From Diaphorobacter ruginosibacter (lineage in GTDB: Bacteria; Pseudomonadota; Gammaproteobacteria; Burkholderiales; Burkholderiaceae_C), in the NCBI RefSeq assembly GCF_014395975.1, contig NZ_CP060714.1, forward strand, positions 310,001 to 374,000: a stretch of DNA of 64,000 bases, in the 5' to 3' direction. The position numbers were made by a program, and so were the translations under genes. The notes under the pieces are model-generated. The model did no database searches and was not told where the DNA came from. It saw only the letters and a program-made list of their open reading frames with translations. The first letter of the stretch is position 1. Each line of letters begins with the position of its first letter. Positions 26,087 through 34,377 of this stretch are shown here, in pieces.

Positions 26087-27202
26087 ATGAGCGGAATGAC
26101 AGGCAAGGTTCTGGAGAGCGTTCGCGTGCTGGAAATCGGGGGGCTCGGGCCCGGACCGTTCTGTGCCATGCATCTGGCGGATCTGGGTGCGGACGTGATT
26201 TCGGTGGTGCGCGATGCACCGAACAATGGGCCCACGGGGACGCTGCTCAGCCGAGGCAAGCGCTCGGTGTTTGCGGATCTCAAGAGCGACGCGGGCAGGC
26301 AGTTGGTGTTGTCGCTCCTGGCAGAGGCCGATGTGCTGATCGAGGGCATGCGCCCCGGCGTGATGGAGCGGCTGGGGCTGGGTCCCGAGGAGTGCCTGCG
26401 CGCCAATCCCCGCCTGGTCTACGGCCGCATGACCGGCTGGGGCCAGGACGGCCCGCTCAGTGCCCGCGCGGGCCATGACAACAACTATGCTTCGGTGGCG
26501 GGGGCGCTCTGGGGTTGCAGTCCGGCGGACGCCCGGCCGGTCTCCTCGTTCGCGATGGTGGGCGACATCGGCGGAGGTGCGTTGTACCTGATGACAGGCC
26601 TGCTCGCGGGCATCGTGCAGGCCCGCCGCACGGGCAGGGGCACGGTGGTGGACGCGGCCATCGTCGATGGCTCGGCGCACATGCTCAATCTGGCGCTCAG
26701 CGCGCGCGAACGCGGCATGGTGGCCGACGTGCGCGGTGAGAGCATGTACGACAGCGCGCCCTTCTACGAGACCTATGTCTGCGCCGATGGCCACCACATC
26801 ACGATCGGCGCGATCGAGCCGCAATTCCATGCGCTGTTGCTGGAGGTGCTGGGCCTTGCCGATGACCCGGATTTCGCCACGCCGCAGTACGACCGGGCGG
26901 CCTGGCCCCGGCGGCGTGCGCGGCTGCAGCGCATCTTCCTGCAGCATCCGCGCGAACACTGGCAAAGCCTGCTCGAGCCGACCGACGTCTGCTTCGGCGC
27001 GGTGCTCAGCCCGCTGGAGGCCTCGCAGCATCCCCACATGAAGGCGCGCGGCGTATACAACGAGCAGGGCGGCGTGCTGCAGGCCGCCCCCGCGCCGCGC
27101 TTCGACGGAAAGCCCTACGAGACGCCAAGGACCTGCGAGCCCGGAGCCCATACGCAGGAGGTGCTGGCGGCGCTCGGCCAGGGCGCCAGCGCCTGGCGCT
27201 GA
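26087..27202 (+). CDS. alpha-methylacyl-CoA racemase-like CaiB/BaiF family protein
   Basis: A 371-residue class III CoA-transferase-fold protein. The racemase-type pair His130 (in AGHDNNYASVAGAL) and Asp160 (in AMVGDIGGG) is present with the same 30-residue spacing as His126/Asp156 of the mycobacterial alpha-methylacyl-CoA racemase, which favours racemisation of 2-methylacyl-CoA over CoA transfer. An AAGGAG ribosome site 9 nt upstream selects the ATG at 26087 over that at 26063. It converges with an enoyl-CoA hydratase 7 bp away, consistent with branched acyl-CoA or steroid side-chain degradation. Confidence 0.85.
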   Translation: MSGMTGKVLESVRVLEIGGLGPGPFCAMHLADLGADVISVVRDAPNNGPTGTLLSRGKRSVFADLKSDAGRQLVLSLLAEADVLIEGMRPGVMERLGLGPEECLRANPRLVYGRMTGWGQDGPLSARAGHDNNYASVAGALWGCSPADARPVSSFAMVGDIGGGALYLMTGLLAGIVQARRTGRGTVVDAAIVDGSAHMLNLALSARERGMVADVRGESMYDSAPFYETYVCADGHHITIGAIEPQFHALLLEVLGLADDPDFATPQYDRAAWPRRRARLQRIFLQHPREHWQSLLEPTDVCFGAVLSPLEASQHPHMKARGVYNEQGGVLQAAPAPRFDGKPYETPRTCEPGAHTQEVLAALGQGASAWR

Positions 27203-27209
27203 GGGCCGG

Positions 27210-27980
27210 TTACAGCGCTTTCCAGACGGGCTTGCGCTTTTCCGCGAAGGCGGCCGCGCCCTCGCGCGCGTCCTGCGAGGCGAACACCGGATTGGTGATG
27301 GCTGCCTGGCGCTCGAACAGCTCCTCGCGGCCCCAGTCCACCGACTCATTGACCACGCGCTTGCTCGCCACCAGCGACAGCGGTCCGTTCGCCGCCACCG
27401 CCCGGGCCAGCTCGATGGCGGCATCGAGTGCGCCGCCGGGCTCCGTCAGCCGGTTGACCAGGCCATGGCTCTGTGCGCGCTCGGCGCCCAGCATGTCTCC
27501 GGTGAGGATGCACTCCATCGCCACGTGATAGGGCAGGCGGTGCGGCAGGCGCAGCAGCCCGCCGCCCGCAGCCGCCAGCCCGCGCTTCACTTCGGGCAAC
27601 CCGAACCGGGCCTCGCGCGATGCAACGATCAGGTCGCAGGCCAGCACCACCTCGAGGCCTCCCGCCAGCGCGTAGCCTTCGACGGCGGCGATGATGGGCT
27701 TGCGGGGCGGCTGGATGGTGATGCCGCAGAACCCGCGTCCGGGAATGGTCGGGCGCTTGCCCTGCAGGAACCCCTTGAGGTCCATGCCGGCGCAGAACGT
27801 GCCCCCGGCACCGACGATGATGCCCACGCTCAGCGATGGATTGGCGTCGAACGCATCCAGCGCGGACACCATCGCCTCGGCCATTTCCAGCGTGACGGCA
27901 TTGCGCGCCTCGGGCCGGTTCAGCGTCATGATCTGGATGTTGTCGCGGATTTCGACGAGCAGAGGCTGTTGATCGGACAT
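27210..27980 (-). CDS. enoyl-CoA hydratase/isomerase family (crotonase)
   Basis: A 256-residue crotonase-fold enzyme. The CoA-binding and oxyanion-hole elements are NRPEARNAV, the segment GTFCAGMDLKGF and AVEGYALAGGLEVVLACDLIVAS, followed by FGLPEVKRGLAAAGGG and a C-terminal AFAEKRKPVW typical of the family. It should act on an enoyl-CoA thioester in fatty- or aromatic-acid catabolism; whether it is a hydratase or an isomerase cannot be read. It is convergent with the racemase-like gene. Confidence 0.9.
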   Translation of the reverse strand: MSDQQPLLVEIRDNIQIMTLNRPEARNAVTLEMAEAMVSALDAFDANPSLSVGIIVGAGGTFCAGMDLKGFLQGKRPTIPGRGFCGITIQPPRKPIIAAVEGYALAGGLEVVLACDLIVASREARFGLPEVKRGLAAAGGGLLRLPHRLPYHVAMECILTGDMLGAERAQSHGLVNRLTEPGGALDAAIELARAVAANGPLSLVASKRVVNESVDWGREELFERQAAITNPVFASQDAREGAAAFAEKRKPVWKAL

Positions 27981-28115
27981 GAAGGGGGTCTCCTGTGTGA
28001 TGGGAATTCAGTGACAGGATCATTCTGTGCCATGTGCATGGCGTACGCACGTGCCTGGGCCTGACTTTGGCGCCGGGTTCCAGCCCGCGGCATCGGGCCT
28101 GCAATCAGGCCTCCA

Positions 28116-28907
28116 TCAGGCCTGCATCAGGTCCCACATCGCGCGCAGGCGTTCCGTATCGCGGCCGAGCTTGCGGTTGGCGGGCAGAAAACGCAGCCAG
28201 CGCATGCGTGCCAGTGTGTTGGCGAGCACCGTGTGGAATTCCGGGCTGCGCTCCGGCTGCGCAAGCCACTGCCGCCATGCCGCGCGCGCCTCGGCCTGCG
28301 CACCCGCGTGGCTCAGGTAGATGGCGGTGGAATGCGCGTAGCACAGCGCGTCGCGCACCTGGCAGACGGCCAGCGGCAGCACGGCCAGCGGGTCGTCCTC
28401 GAAATCGACGCAGGCCAGTTCACCGTCGGGGCACACGACCATGTTGCGCGCGAAAGCCTGGCTGAGCGCGGTGCCCGAGCGGTGCACCTGGTCGATCATG
28501 GCGAGCCCCTGTCGCCACAGCGGCATGACACCGGGCGCGCCTTCGGGCACCATGGCGCGGATCTTGTTGCCCAGCGAGGGAACGTCATGGCCCGCCACGC
28601 CCAGGTGGCTCATGATGAAGCCGTCGTCCTGCGAGGCCAGCAGGGCAGGAACGCGGATGCCGCGCGCGGCAAGGTCCTTCAGGCGCCGCACCTCGGTGGC
28701 AATGGCCTCGCGCCCCCCATGGTTGACCACGGGACCGAGCACGGGTTCGTTCAGCAGCGCACGCAGCACCCGCAGGATGCGGTAGCGCCACGCAGGAATC
28801 AGCGGGCCGGTGCGCTTGATCCAGAACCATTGGCCGTCCACCTCGTAGCGCTGGATGTTCTTGGACTGGGTGTGCAGGTGTTCCTCGAGGAAGGCATCAA
28901 AGTCCAT
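28116..28907 (-). CDS. protein-kinase-like (RIO/BUD32-type) phosphotransferase
   Basis: A 263-residue cytosolic protein with a kinase-like pattern. An N-terminal lobe has a Lys in FWIKRTG and Glu in AIATEVRRLKDL. A C-terminal lobe carries VHRSGTALSQAFARNMV, where the usual HGD-type catalytic loop would be, and CVDFEDDPL as the DFG/DFE metal loop. This resembles small bacterial kinase-fold proteins related to LPS core kinases and BUD32. The substrate is unknown. The ATG at 28907 is chosen because the upstream extension has no similarity. It is 70 bp downstream of the glutamate-synthase-family gene on the same strand, so the two may be co-transcribed. Confidence 0.65.
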   Translation of the reverse strand: MDFDAFLEEHLHTQSKNIQRYEVDGQWFWIKRTGPLIPAWRYRILRVLRALLNEPVLGPVVNHGGREAIATEVRRLKDLAARGIRVPALLASQDDGFIMSHLGVAGHDVPSLGNKIRAMVPEGAPGVMPLWRQGLAMIDQVHRSGTALSQAFARNMVVCPDGELACVDFEDDPLAVLPLAVCQVRDALCYAHSTAIYLSHAGAQAEARAAWRQWLAQPERSPEFHTVLANTLARMRWLRFLPANRKLGRDTERLRAMWDLMQA

Positions 28908-28977
28908 GGGTGGGTCGATCGGCGGCAGGGCAAACAGGGAAAAGGGGGCGGGACAACGAAAAGAGGCCACAAGGGTA

Positions 28978-30708
28978 TCAGGATGCGGCCACCGCCTGCG
29001 CTTTCCCCTGCGTTTCCTTGGCGCTGGGCGCAAGCGGCGGCGGGGAAAACTGGAACGTGCGCGCACTGGCTCCCGGCCAGTATTGCTTGAACACGTTGTG
29101 CTGGCCCTCCAGGTCGCCGAGCAGCGCACCGGGCTCCACGCGCATCACCAGATGGGCGAGCTGGCGCACCTCGGTGTCGGAGATGCGGCGCACGATGTGG
29201 TGCGCCGTGATGTCGCAAGGGTGTTCGAGGCCGGCGGCCTGCACCATCTCCTGCAGGGCGTGCAGCGTGCTCCTGTGGAAGTTGGCGACGCGCGTGGCCT
29301 TGTCGGGCACGACCAGTGCCTTCTGGCGGCCCGGGTCCTGCGTGGCGACGCCTGTCGGGCAGTGGCCTGTGTGGCAGCTCTGGGCCTGGATGCAGCCCAG
29401 CGCCATCATGAAGCCGCGCCCGGCGTTGCACCAGTCGGCACCGAGGGCCATCATGCGCGCGATGTCGAACGCGGTGATCACCTTGCCCGCCGCTCCGATC
29501 CGGATGCGATGCCGCAGGCCCGCTCCGATGAGCGTGTTGTGCACCAGCGTGAGCCCTTCCTGCAGCGGCACGCCGACGTGGTCGACGAACTCCACGGGAG
29601 CCGCGCCCGTGCCGCCCTCCGCCCCGTCCACGACGATGAAGTCCGGCGTGATATTGGTTTCCAGCATGGCCTTCACGATGGCGAACCACTCCCAGGGGTG
29701 GCCCACGCAGAACTTGAAGCCGGTGGGCTTGCCGCCGGATTTCTCGCGCAGGCGGGCAATGAAATGCATCATCTCGACCGGCGTCTTGAACGCGCTGTGC
29801 GCGGGCGGGCTGATGCAGTCCACGCCTGCGGGAACGCCGCGCGCGGCCGCGATTTCCGGCGTGACCTTGGGGCCGAGCAGCATGCCGCCATGGCCCGGCT
29901 TGGCACCCTGGCTGAGCTTGAGCTCGATCATCTTGACCTGCGGGTCGGTGGCATTCGCGACGTACTTTTCCTCGTTGAAGGTGCCGTCGTCATTGCGGCA
30001 GCCGAAATAGCCCGACCCGATTTCCCAGATCAGATCGCCGCCATGCACGCGATGATGCTGGCTGATCGATCCCTCGCCGGTGTCGTGCGCGAAGCCGCCG
30101 GCCTTCGCGCCCTTGTTGAGCGCGAGGATCGCGTTGGCCGAGAGCGCGCCGAAGCTCATCGCCGAGATGTTGAAGATGCTGGCGTGGTAGGGCTGCGTGC
30201 AGGGCGATGCGCCTTCGCGCGGCTGGCCCGGTTCGCCGCCGATCCAGATGCGGAAATCGTGCGAATCGAGCTTCGTCGGCTGCATCGAGTGGTTCACCCA
30301 TTCGTAGCCCTGTGCGGACACGTTGAGCAGCGTGCCGAGCGGCCGGCTGTCGGGTTCGCCCTTGGCGCGCTGGTAGACCAGTGAGCGTTGCGCGCGCGAG
30401 AAGGGCAGCGCCTCCTGATCGGACTCGATGAAGTACTGGCGGATCTCGGGCCGGATGTACTCCAGCATGAAGCGGAAGTGCCCGATGATCGGATAGTTGC
30501 GCAGGATGGCATGGCGCGTCTGCAGCATGTCCCATACGCCGAGCACCGACAGCGCAAGGCAGACACCATAGCCCGTCCACCACCAGCCGCCGCCCCACAG
30601 GCGCGCGGCGGCGAAGAACAGGCCGGTGCCGAGCAGCGCGATGCAGAACGTGGTGTAGCGAAGGGGAACCCATGCGGGAAGGCGGCGGGGTGCGAGTGTG
30701 GTGCTCAT
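28978..30708 (-). CDS. FMN-binding glutamate-synthase-family protein
   Basis: A 576-residue membrane-anchored protein. Two hydrophobic helices (about 15-60) precede a glutamate synthase GltB FMN/2-oxoglutarate-type barrel: SAMSFGALSANAILALN, PGHGGMLLGPKVTPEIA, DGAEGGTGAAP and the Fe-S cysteine block CIQAQSCHTGHC. The amidotransferase domain of true glutamate synthase is absent, so it cannot make glutamate from glutamine on its own. Electron donor and substrate are unknown. The ATG at 30708 begins MSTTLAPRRL. The 286-bp gap to the divergent UPF0149 gene includes a perfect ACGCCCCT/AGGGGCGT hairpin at 30891-30911. Confidence 0.87.
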   Translation of the reverse strand: MSTTLAPRRLPAWVPLRYTTFCIALLGTGLFFAAARLWGGGWWWTGYGVCLALSVLGVWDMLQTRHAILRNYPIIGHFRFMLEYIRPEIRQYFIESDQEALPFSRAQRSLVYQRAKGEPDSRPLGTLLNVSAQGYEWVNHSMQPTKLDSHDFRIWIGGEPGQPREGASPCTQPYHASIFNISAMSFGALSANAILALNKGAKAGGFAHDTGEGSISQHHRVHGGDLIWEIGSGYFGCRNDDGTFNEEKYVANATDPQVKMIELKLSQGAKPGHGGMLLGPKVTPEIAAARGVPAGVDCISPPAHSAFKTPVEMMHFIARLREKSGGKPTGFKFCVGHPWEWFAIVKAMLETNITPDFIVVDGAEGGTGAAPVEFVDHVGVPLQEGLTLVHNTLIGAGLRHRIRIGAAGKVITAFDIARMMALGADWCNAGRGFMMALGCIQAQSCHTGHCPTGVATQDPGRQKALVVPDKATRVANFHRSTLHALQEMVQAAGLEHPCDITAHHIVRRISDTEVRQLAHLVMRVEPGALLGDLEGQHNVFKQYWPGASARTFQFSPPPLAPSAKETQGKAQAVAAS

Positions 30709-30994
30709 CGGTCAGGCTGTAGCTTGGGTGGATGGACTCTGCAGATCACAACGGGTGGCTGGAACTGCGCTGGGGTATCGTACCGACCCAAGCGTATTGC
30801 ACCCGGCAGGCGGCTGCCCGGCGTCGGGGAAATACCCTTTGGATGTCGGAAGGGCGCCGGTGGAAGCCTGGTCGGGAACGGGGACGCGAAACGCCCCTTT
30901 CACAGGGGCGTCGTAAAATCGAGCCCTTTTGCATGCACATCCCATGCGGCTTTCCGGCCGCCTGCCGGTGGCATGCCTCTCACACCGGACTCCC

Positions 30995-31846
30995 ATGGCA
31001 GCACAAGACCCCACGCTCGACGCGACCCCTTCCACAGACGAATTCAATCCAGCGCTGAGCAACGATGCGCTTGACGAACTCGACGCCATCCTGGACGACG
31101 TGCGCAGCCGCAACGAGGAAACGCCGCAATGGGAATTCTGCGACGGTTACCTGACCGCGCTGGTCTGCACGCGCCGGCCCGTTCCCGTGACCGAATGGCT
31201 GCCGATGCTGCTGGGCGACGGCGCCGAGATCGAGGGCGTGCAGCAGGAGGGCCAGCCGCTGCCGCTGCAGGCCGACATCTTCCAGGACGAGGCCCAGCAG
31301 GCGCGCTTCCTGGAGCTGTGCGGGCTGCGCCTGCACGAAGTGGCATCGCAACTGGACATCGAAACCGACTCGCTCGACGCCGATGACGCCTTCCAGCCCG
31401 AGTGCATGGACATGCGTGGCGCGATCTCGATGCTGCCCGAGGAAGAGCGCGCCGAGATGGCCGATCAGGACATCCCCTCGTTCGCGCAGGTCTGGGCGCT
31501 GGGCTTCATGTTCGCCGTGGAGAACTGGCCCGACGAATGGACCGCGCCGCGCGACAAGGATGCGGCCAAGTGGATCGACGATTCGCTCGAGAAGATCGTG
31601 GCGATCACCGAGGACGACACGGGCAAGCCCGCCGTCAACATGTACGACGACGCAGGTCCCGCCAGCACCAGCCAGGAGCGCGTGGAGCAGGTGGGCGAGG
31701 CGATCTGGGCGTGCTACGACCTGCGCCAGATCTGGAAGAGCTTCGGGCCACGCGTGGAGACCATCCGCAAGGAAGCCGAGCCGGGTCGCAACGATCCATG
31801 CCCCTGCGGCAGCGGCAAGAAATACAAGAAGTGCCACGGAGCGTGA
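30995..31846 (+). CDS. UPF0149 (YecA-like) protein with SEC-C zinc motif
   Basis: A 283-residue cytosolic protein. The UPF0149/YecA region (about 25-230) contains WEFCDGYLTALVC and FAQVWALGFMFAVENWPDEW. The C-terminus is a SEC-C zinc-binding motif, RNDPCPCGSGKKYKKCHG, with the Cys-x-Cys...Cys-His ligands also found in SecA. YecA of E. coli associates with ribosomes and SecA-like partners. The ATG at 30995 is chosen over an upstream in-frame ATG at 30929 because the intervening residues look unstructured. The upstream 12-bp region has a moderate ribosome site. Confidence 0.85.
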   Translation: MAAQDPTLDATPSTDEFNPALSNDALDELDAILDDVRSRNEETPQWEFCDGYLTALVCTRRPVPVTEWLPMLLGDGAEIEGVQQEGQPLPLQADIFQDEAQQARFLELCGLRLHEVASQLDIETDSLDADDAFQPECMDMRGAISMLPEEERAEMADQDIPSFAQVWALGFMFAVENWPDEWTAPRDKDAAKWIDDSLEKIVAITEDDTGKPAVNMYDDAGPASTSQERVEQVGEAIWACYDLRQIWKSFGPRVETIRKEAEPGRNDPCPCGSGKKYKKCHGA

Positions 31847-31873
31847 TCGACGCTCGCTGAGCAGGAGGCGCGG

Positions 31874-33094
31874 CTAGAAGTCGCCCAGGGTGCCCGCGCC
31901 GCGCCCTGCCGCAGCGCTTCGCCGGTACCGCTGCAGCAACGGCAGCGCCAGCAGGTACACCGCGGCCCCCATCGCCCAGACCATGCCGCCCCAGTGCTGG
32001 CGGCTGAAGGAAAACAGCGCGGTGGCGACGAGCGGGCCGCCCACGCCGATCAGGCTCATGATGCTGGCCAGCGTGCCCTGCAGTTCGCCCTGGTGCGCAT
32101 CGTCCACATGGCGCGTGATCATGGACTGCAGCGCCGGTTGCGAGAGCCCACCGGCCGCGAACAGGGGCAGCAGCGCGAAAGGCATCCAGCCCTGCGTGGC
32201 AAAGGCAAGCAGCAGCATGCCGAGCGCGTCGCAGAACAGCCCCACGAGCAGCGCCCGCAGTTCCCCGAGGCGCTGCACCAGCGGCCCGATGGCGAAGGCC
32301 TGGGCCAGCGCGTGGCACAGGCCATACGTGGCCAGGGACAGCCCGGCGATCCAGGTGCTCCAGCCGAAGTGGTCCTGGCCGTAGAGAATCCAGATCGTGC
32401 CCGGAAGTTGCCCGGCCAGTGCGACGACCCCGAACACGCCCACGAGCAGCAGGAGCCCTGGCGTGCCGTGGAGGCGGTGCAGGCTGGCGAATGCATTCAG
32501 TTGAAGGGGCGTGGAAGCCGGGTGCTGCCCGGCAGGGCGCTCGCGCGAGTCGGGCAGCACCCTCCAGCCGACCAGGAAATTGAGGCCGTTGAGCACCGCG
32601 GCGAACAGGAATGGCGCGCGCAGAGACCATTCGCCCAGCAGGCCGCCCAGTACCGGCCCGGCGATGAAGCCGATCCCCATCATGGCCCCCATCTGGCCGA
32701 AGCGCGCGGCGCGTTGCTCCTCGGGCGTGATGTCGGTGATGTAGGCCGACGCGACGGCCATGTTGGCGCCGAGCAGCCCGGCGATCAGGCGTCCGGCATA
32801 GAGCCAGGCGAGATGGGGTGCCCATGCCATGAGCAGGTAATCGACGGCCGCGCCCGCGAGTGAGAGCAGCAGCACCGGCCGGCGTCCCCAGCGGTCGCTC
32901 AGCGAGCCGAGGATGGGTGCAAACAGGAACTGCATCAATGCATAGACGGCCATCAGCGCGCCCAGGTGGAAGCTGTTGTCGCCGCCGCTGCCGACCAGCA
33001 CATGGAGCAGGCTGGGGAGCACGGGCATGATCAGCGCGATGCCGATCGCGTCGATCAGCACCACCGAGAGCAGGACATAGAGAGGATTGCGCAT
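31874..33094 (-). CDS. TetA-type MFS efflux transporter
   Basis: A 406-residue 12-helix transporter of the tetracycline-resistance branch of the major facilitator superfamily. Motif A is GSLSDRWGRRPVL (from residue 63), and the helix-1 signature DAIGIALIMPVLP (15-27) is that of Tet(A)-group pumps. Many chromosomal members of this branch do not confer resistance, so the substrate is open. No tetR-like gene lies next to it, yet a tetO-like palindrome sits 32 bp upstream of the ATG at 33094. The gene is convergent with the UPF0149 gene. Confidence 0.85.
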   Translation of the reverse strand: MRNPLYVLLSVVLIDAIGIALIMPVLPSLLHVLVGSGGDNSFHLGALMAVYALMQFLFAPILGSLSDRWGRRPVLLLSLAGAAVDYLLMAWAPHLAWLYAGRLIAGLLGANMAVASAYITDITPEEQRAARFGQMGAMMGIGFIAGPVLGGLLGEWSLRAPFLFAAVLNGLNFLVGWRVLPDSRERPAGQHPASTPLQLNAFASLHRLHGTPGLLLLVGVFGVVALAGQLPGTIWILYGQDHFGWSTWIAGLSLATYGLCHALAQAFAIGPLVQRLGELRALLVGLFCDALGMLLLAFATQGWMPFALLPLFAAGGLSQPALQSMITRHVDDAHQGELQGTLASIMSLIGVGGPLVATALFSFSRQHWGGMVWAMGAAVYLLALPLLQRYRRSAAAGRGAGTLGDF

Positions 33095-33125
33095 GGATGA
33101 AAGGCGCCTGTGTGGAATAGCTTTC

Positions 33126-33140
33126 TCTATCGGTGACAGA
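33126..33140. promoter_or_regulatory. tetO-like 15-bp operator upstream of the TetA-type gene
   Basis: TCTATC-GGT-GACAGA has the exact half-site length and 3-bp spacer of tet operators (TCTATC-NNN-GATAGA), with one base changed in the right arm. It lies 32 bp upstream of the efflux-gene ATG. No TetR-family gene is in the adjacent region. The sequence match is direct; binding is inference. Confidence 0.5.
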
Positions 33141-33290
33141 AATTGAATGGATTAAATCACCCTGCCCAACGCGCCGCCCGCCAGCGACCATCCGCTCACC
33201 GTCGAGGGCTGGCAACGGTTCGTCCGGGAGGATGCAGCCGCTTACCAGGAGGATCTGCGTCGAACGCGATTTGAGGGTATTCCCTGAATA

Positions 33291-33302
33291 GCAAACGTTT
33301 GC
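33291..33302. promoter_or_regulatory. RbsR (LacI-family) operator upstream of rbsB
   Basis: A perfect 12-bp palindrome, GCAAACGTTTGC, with the central CG and AAACGTTT core typical of LacI/PurR/RbsR operators. It lies 89 bp upstream of rbsB. The cognate repressor is most likely the LacI-family protein encoded inside the same operon at 36994-38046, giving autoregulation by ribose. Confidence 0.8.
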
Positions 33303-33391
33303 GTGAGTGCAAAAATCCGCATCCTCGCTCTTTTGCCACATTGGTCCGGCAAAGGCAGGAATCCTCATCATCACTCTCTCTGGAGACACCC

Positions 33392-34342
33392 ATGCGTTTT
33401 ACCCGTCGTACCCTGGCTGCTGCGCTGGCCCTGGCATCGGTAGCCGGCTTTGCCCACAACGCCTCTGCCGCCGACAAGCCCAAGGTGGCCCTGGTGATGA
33501 AGTCGCTGGCCAATGAGTTCTTCCGCACGATGGAGGATGGCGCGAAGGCCTACCAGAAGCAGAACGCCGGCAAGTTCACGCTGGTGGCCAACGGCATCAA
33601 GGACGAGACCGACACGGCCGCGCAGATCAAGATGGTCGAGCAGATGGTGGCGCAGCGCGTGAACGCCATCGTCATCGCACCGGCCGATTCCAAGGCGCTG
33701 GTTCCTGCGCTCAAGGCCGCGGCCGACAAGGGCGTGCTGATCATCAACATCGACAACAAGCTCGACGCCGACGCGCTCGCGAGCAAGGACCTGAAGGTGC
33801 CGTTCGTGGGCCCGGACAACCGCACCGGCGCCAAGCTGGTGGGCGATTTCCTCGCCAAGAAGCTGGCCTCGGGCGACAAGGTGGGCATCGTCGAGGGCGT
33901 GTCCACGTCGTTCAACGGCCAGCAGCGCACGCTGGGCTATCAGGATGCGATGAAGGCCGTGGGCGCGAACGTGGTGAGCGTGCAGTCCGGCCAGTGGGAA
34001 ATCGATAAGGGCAACACGGTGGCCGCCGGCATGCTGCGCGAGCATCCGGACCTCAAGGCCATCCTGGCGGGCAACGACAGCATGGCGCTGGGTGTGGTGG
34101 CTGCCGTCAAGGCCGCGGGCCGCACGGGCAAGGTGGACGTGGTCGGCTACGACAACATCGCCGCGCTCAAGCCGATGCTCAAGGACGGCCGCGTGCTGGC
34201 CACGGCCGATCAGTTCGCCGCCAAGCAGGCGGTGTTCGGCATCGACATCGCACTGAAGGCGATCGCCGAAGGCAAGAAGCAGGCTGACCTGCCCGCCGAG
34301 GTGAAGACCGACGTGGTCCTGGTCACCAAGGACAGCAAGTAA
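33392..34342 (+). CDS. rbsB: ribose ABC transporter periplasmic binding protein
   Basis: A 316-residue exported sugar receptor. A signal peptide (about 1-27, MRFTRRTLAAALALASVAGFAHNASA) is followed by a type I periplasmic binding fold: VALVMKSLANEFFRTMEDGAK, the hinge strands IVIAPADSKALVPA, and the ligand-pocket segments FVGPDNRTGA and AILAGNDSMALG. It delivers ribose to the RbsA/RbsC transporter. A GGAGA ribosome site precedes the ATG. First gene of the rbsBACRKD operon, directly behind the palindromic operator. Confidence 0.93.
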   Translation: MRFTRRTLAAALALASVAGFAHNASAADKPKVALVMKSLANEFFRTMEDGAKAYQKQNAGKFTLVANGIKDETDTAAQIKMVEQMVAQRVNAIVIAPADSKALVPALKAAADKGVLIINIDNKLDADALASKDLKVPFVGPDNRTGAKLVGDFLAKKLASGDKVGIVEGVSTSFNGQQRTLGYQDAMKAVGANVVSVQSGQWEIDKGNTVAAGMLREHPDLKAILAGNDSMALGVVAAVKAAGRTGKVDVVGYDNIAALKPMLKDGRVLATADQFAAKQAVFGIDIALKAIAEGKKQADLPAEVKTDVVLVTKDSK

Positions 34343-34377
34343 GCGTCGGCTGCGTTGCAAACCGACATGGCCGTGAT

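Noticed and set aside
25838..27424. 528-codon minus-strand open frame
   Set aside because: It is antisense to the racemase-like gene, which carries catalytic residues and a clear ribosome site.
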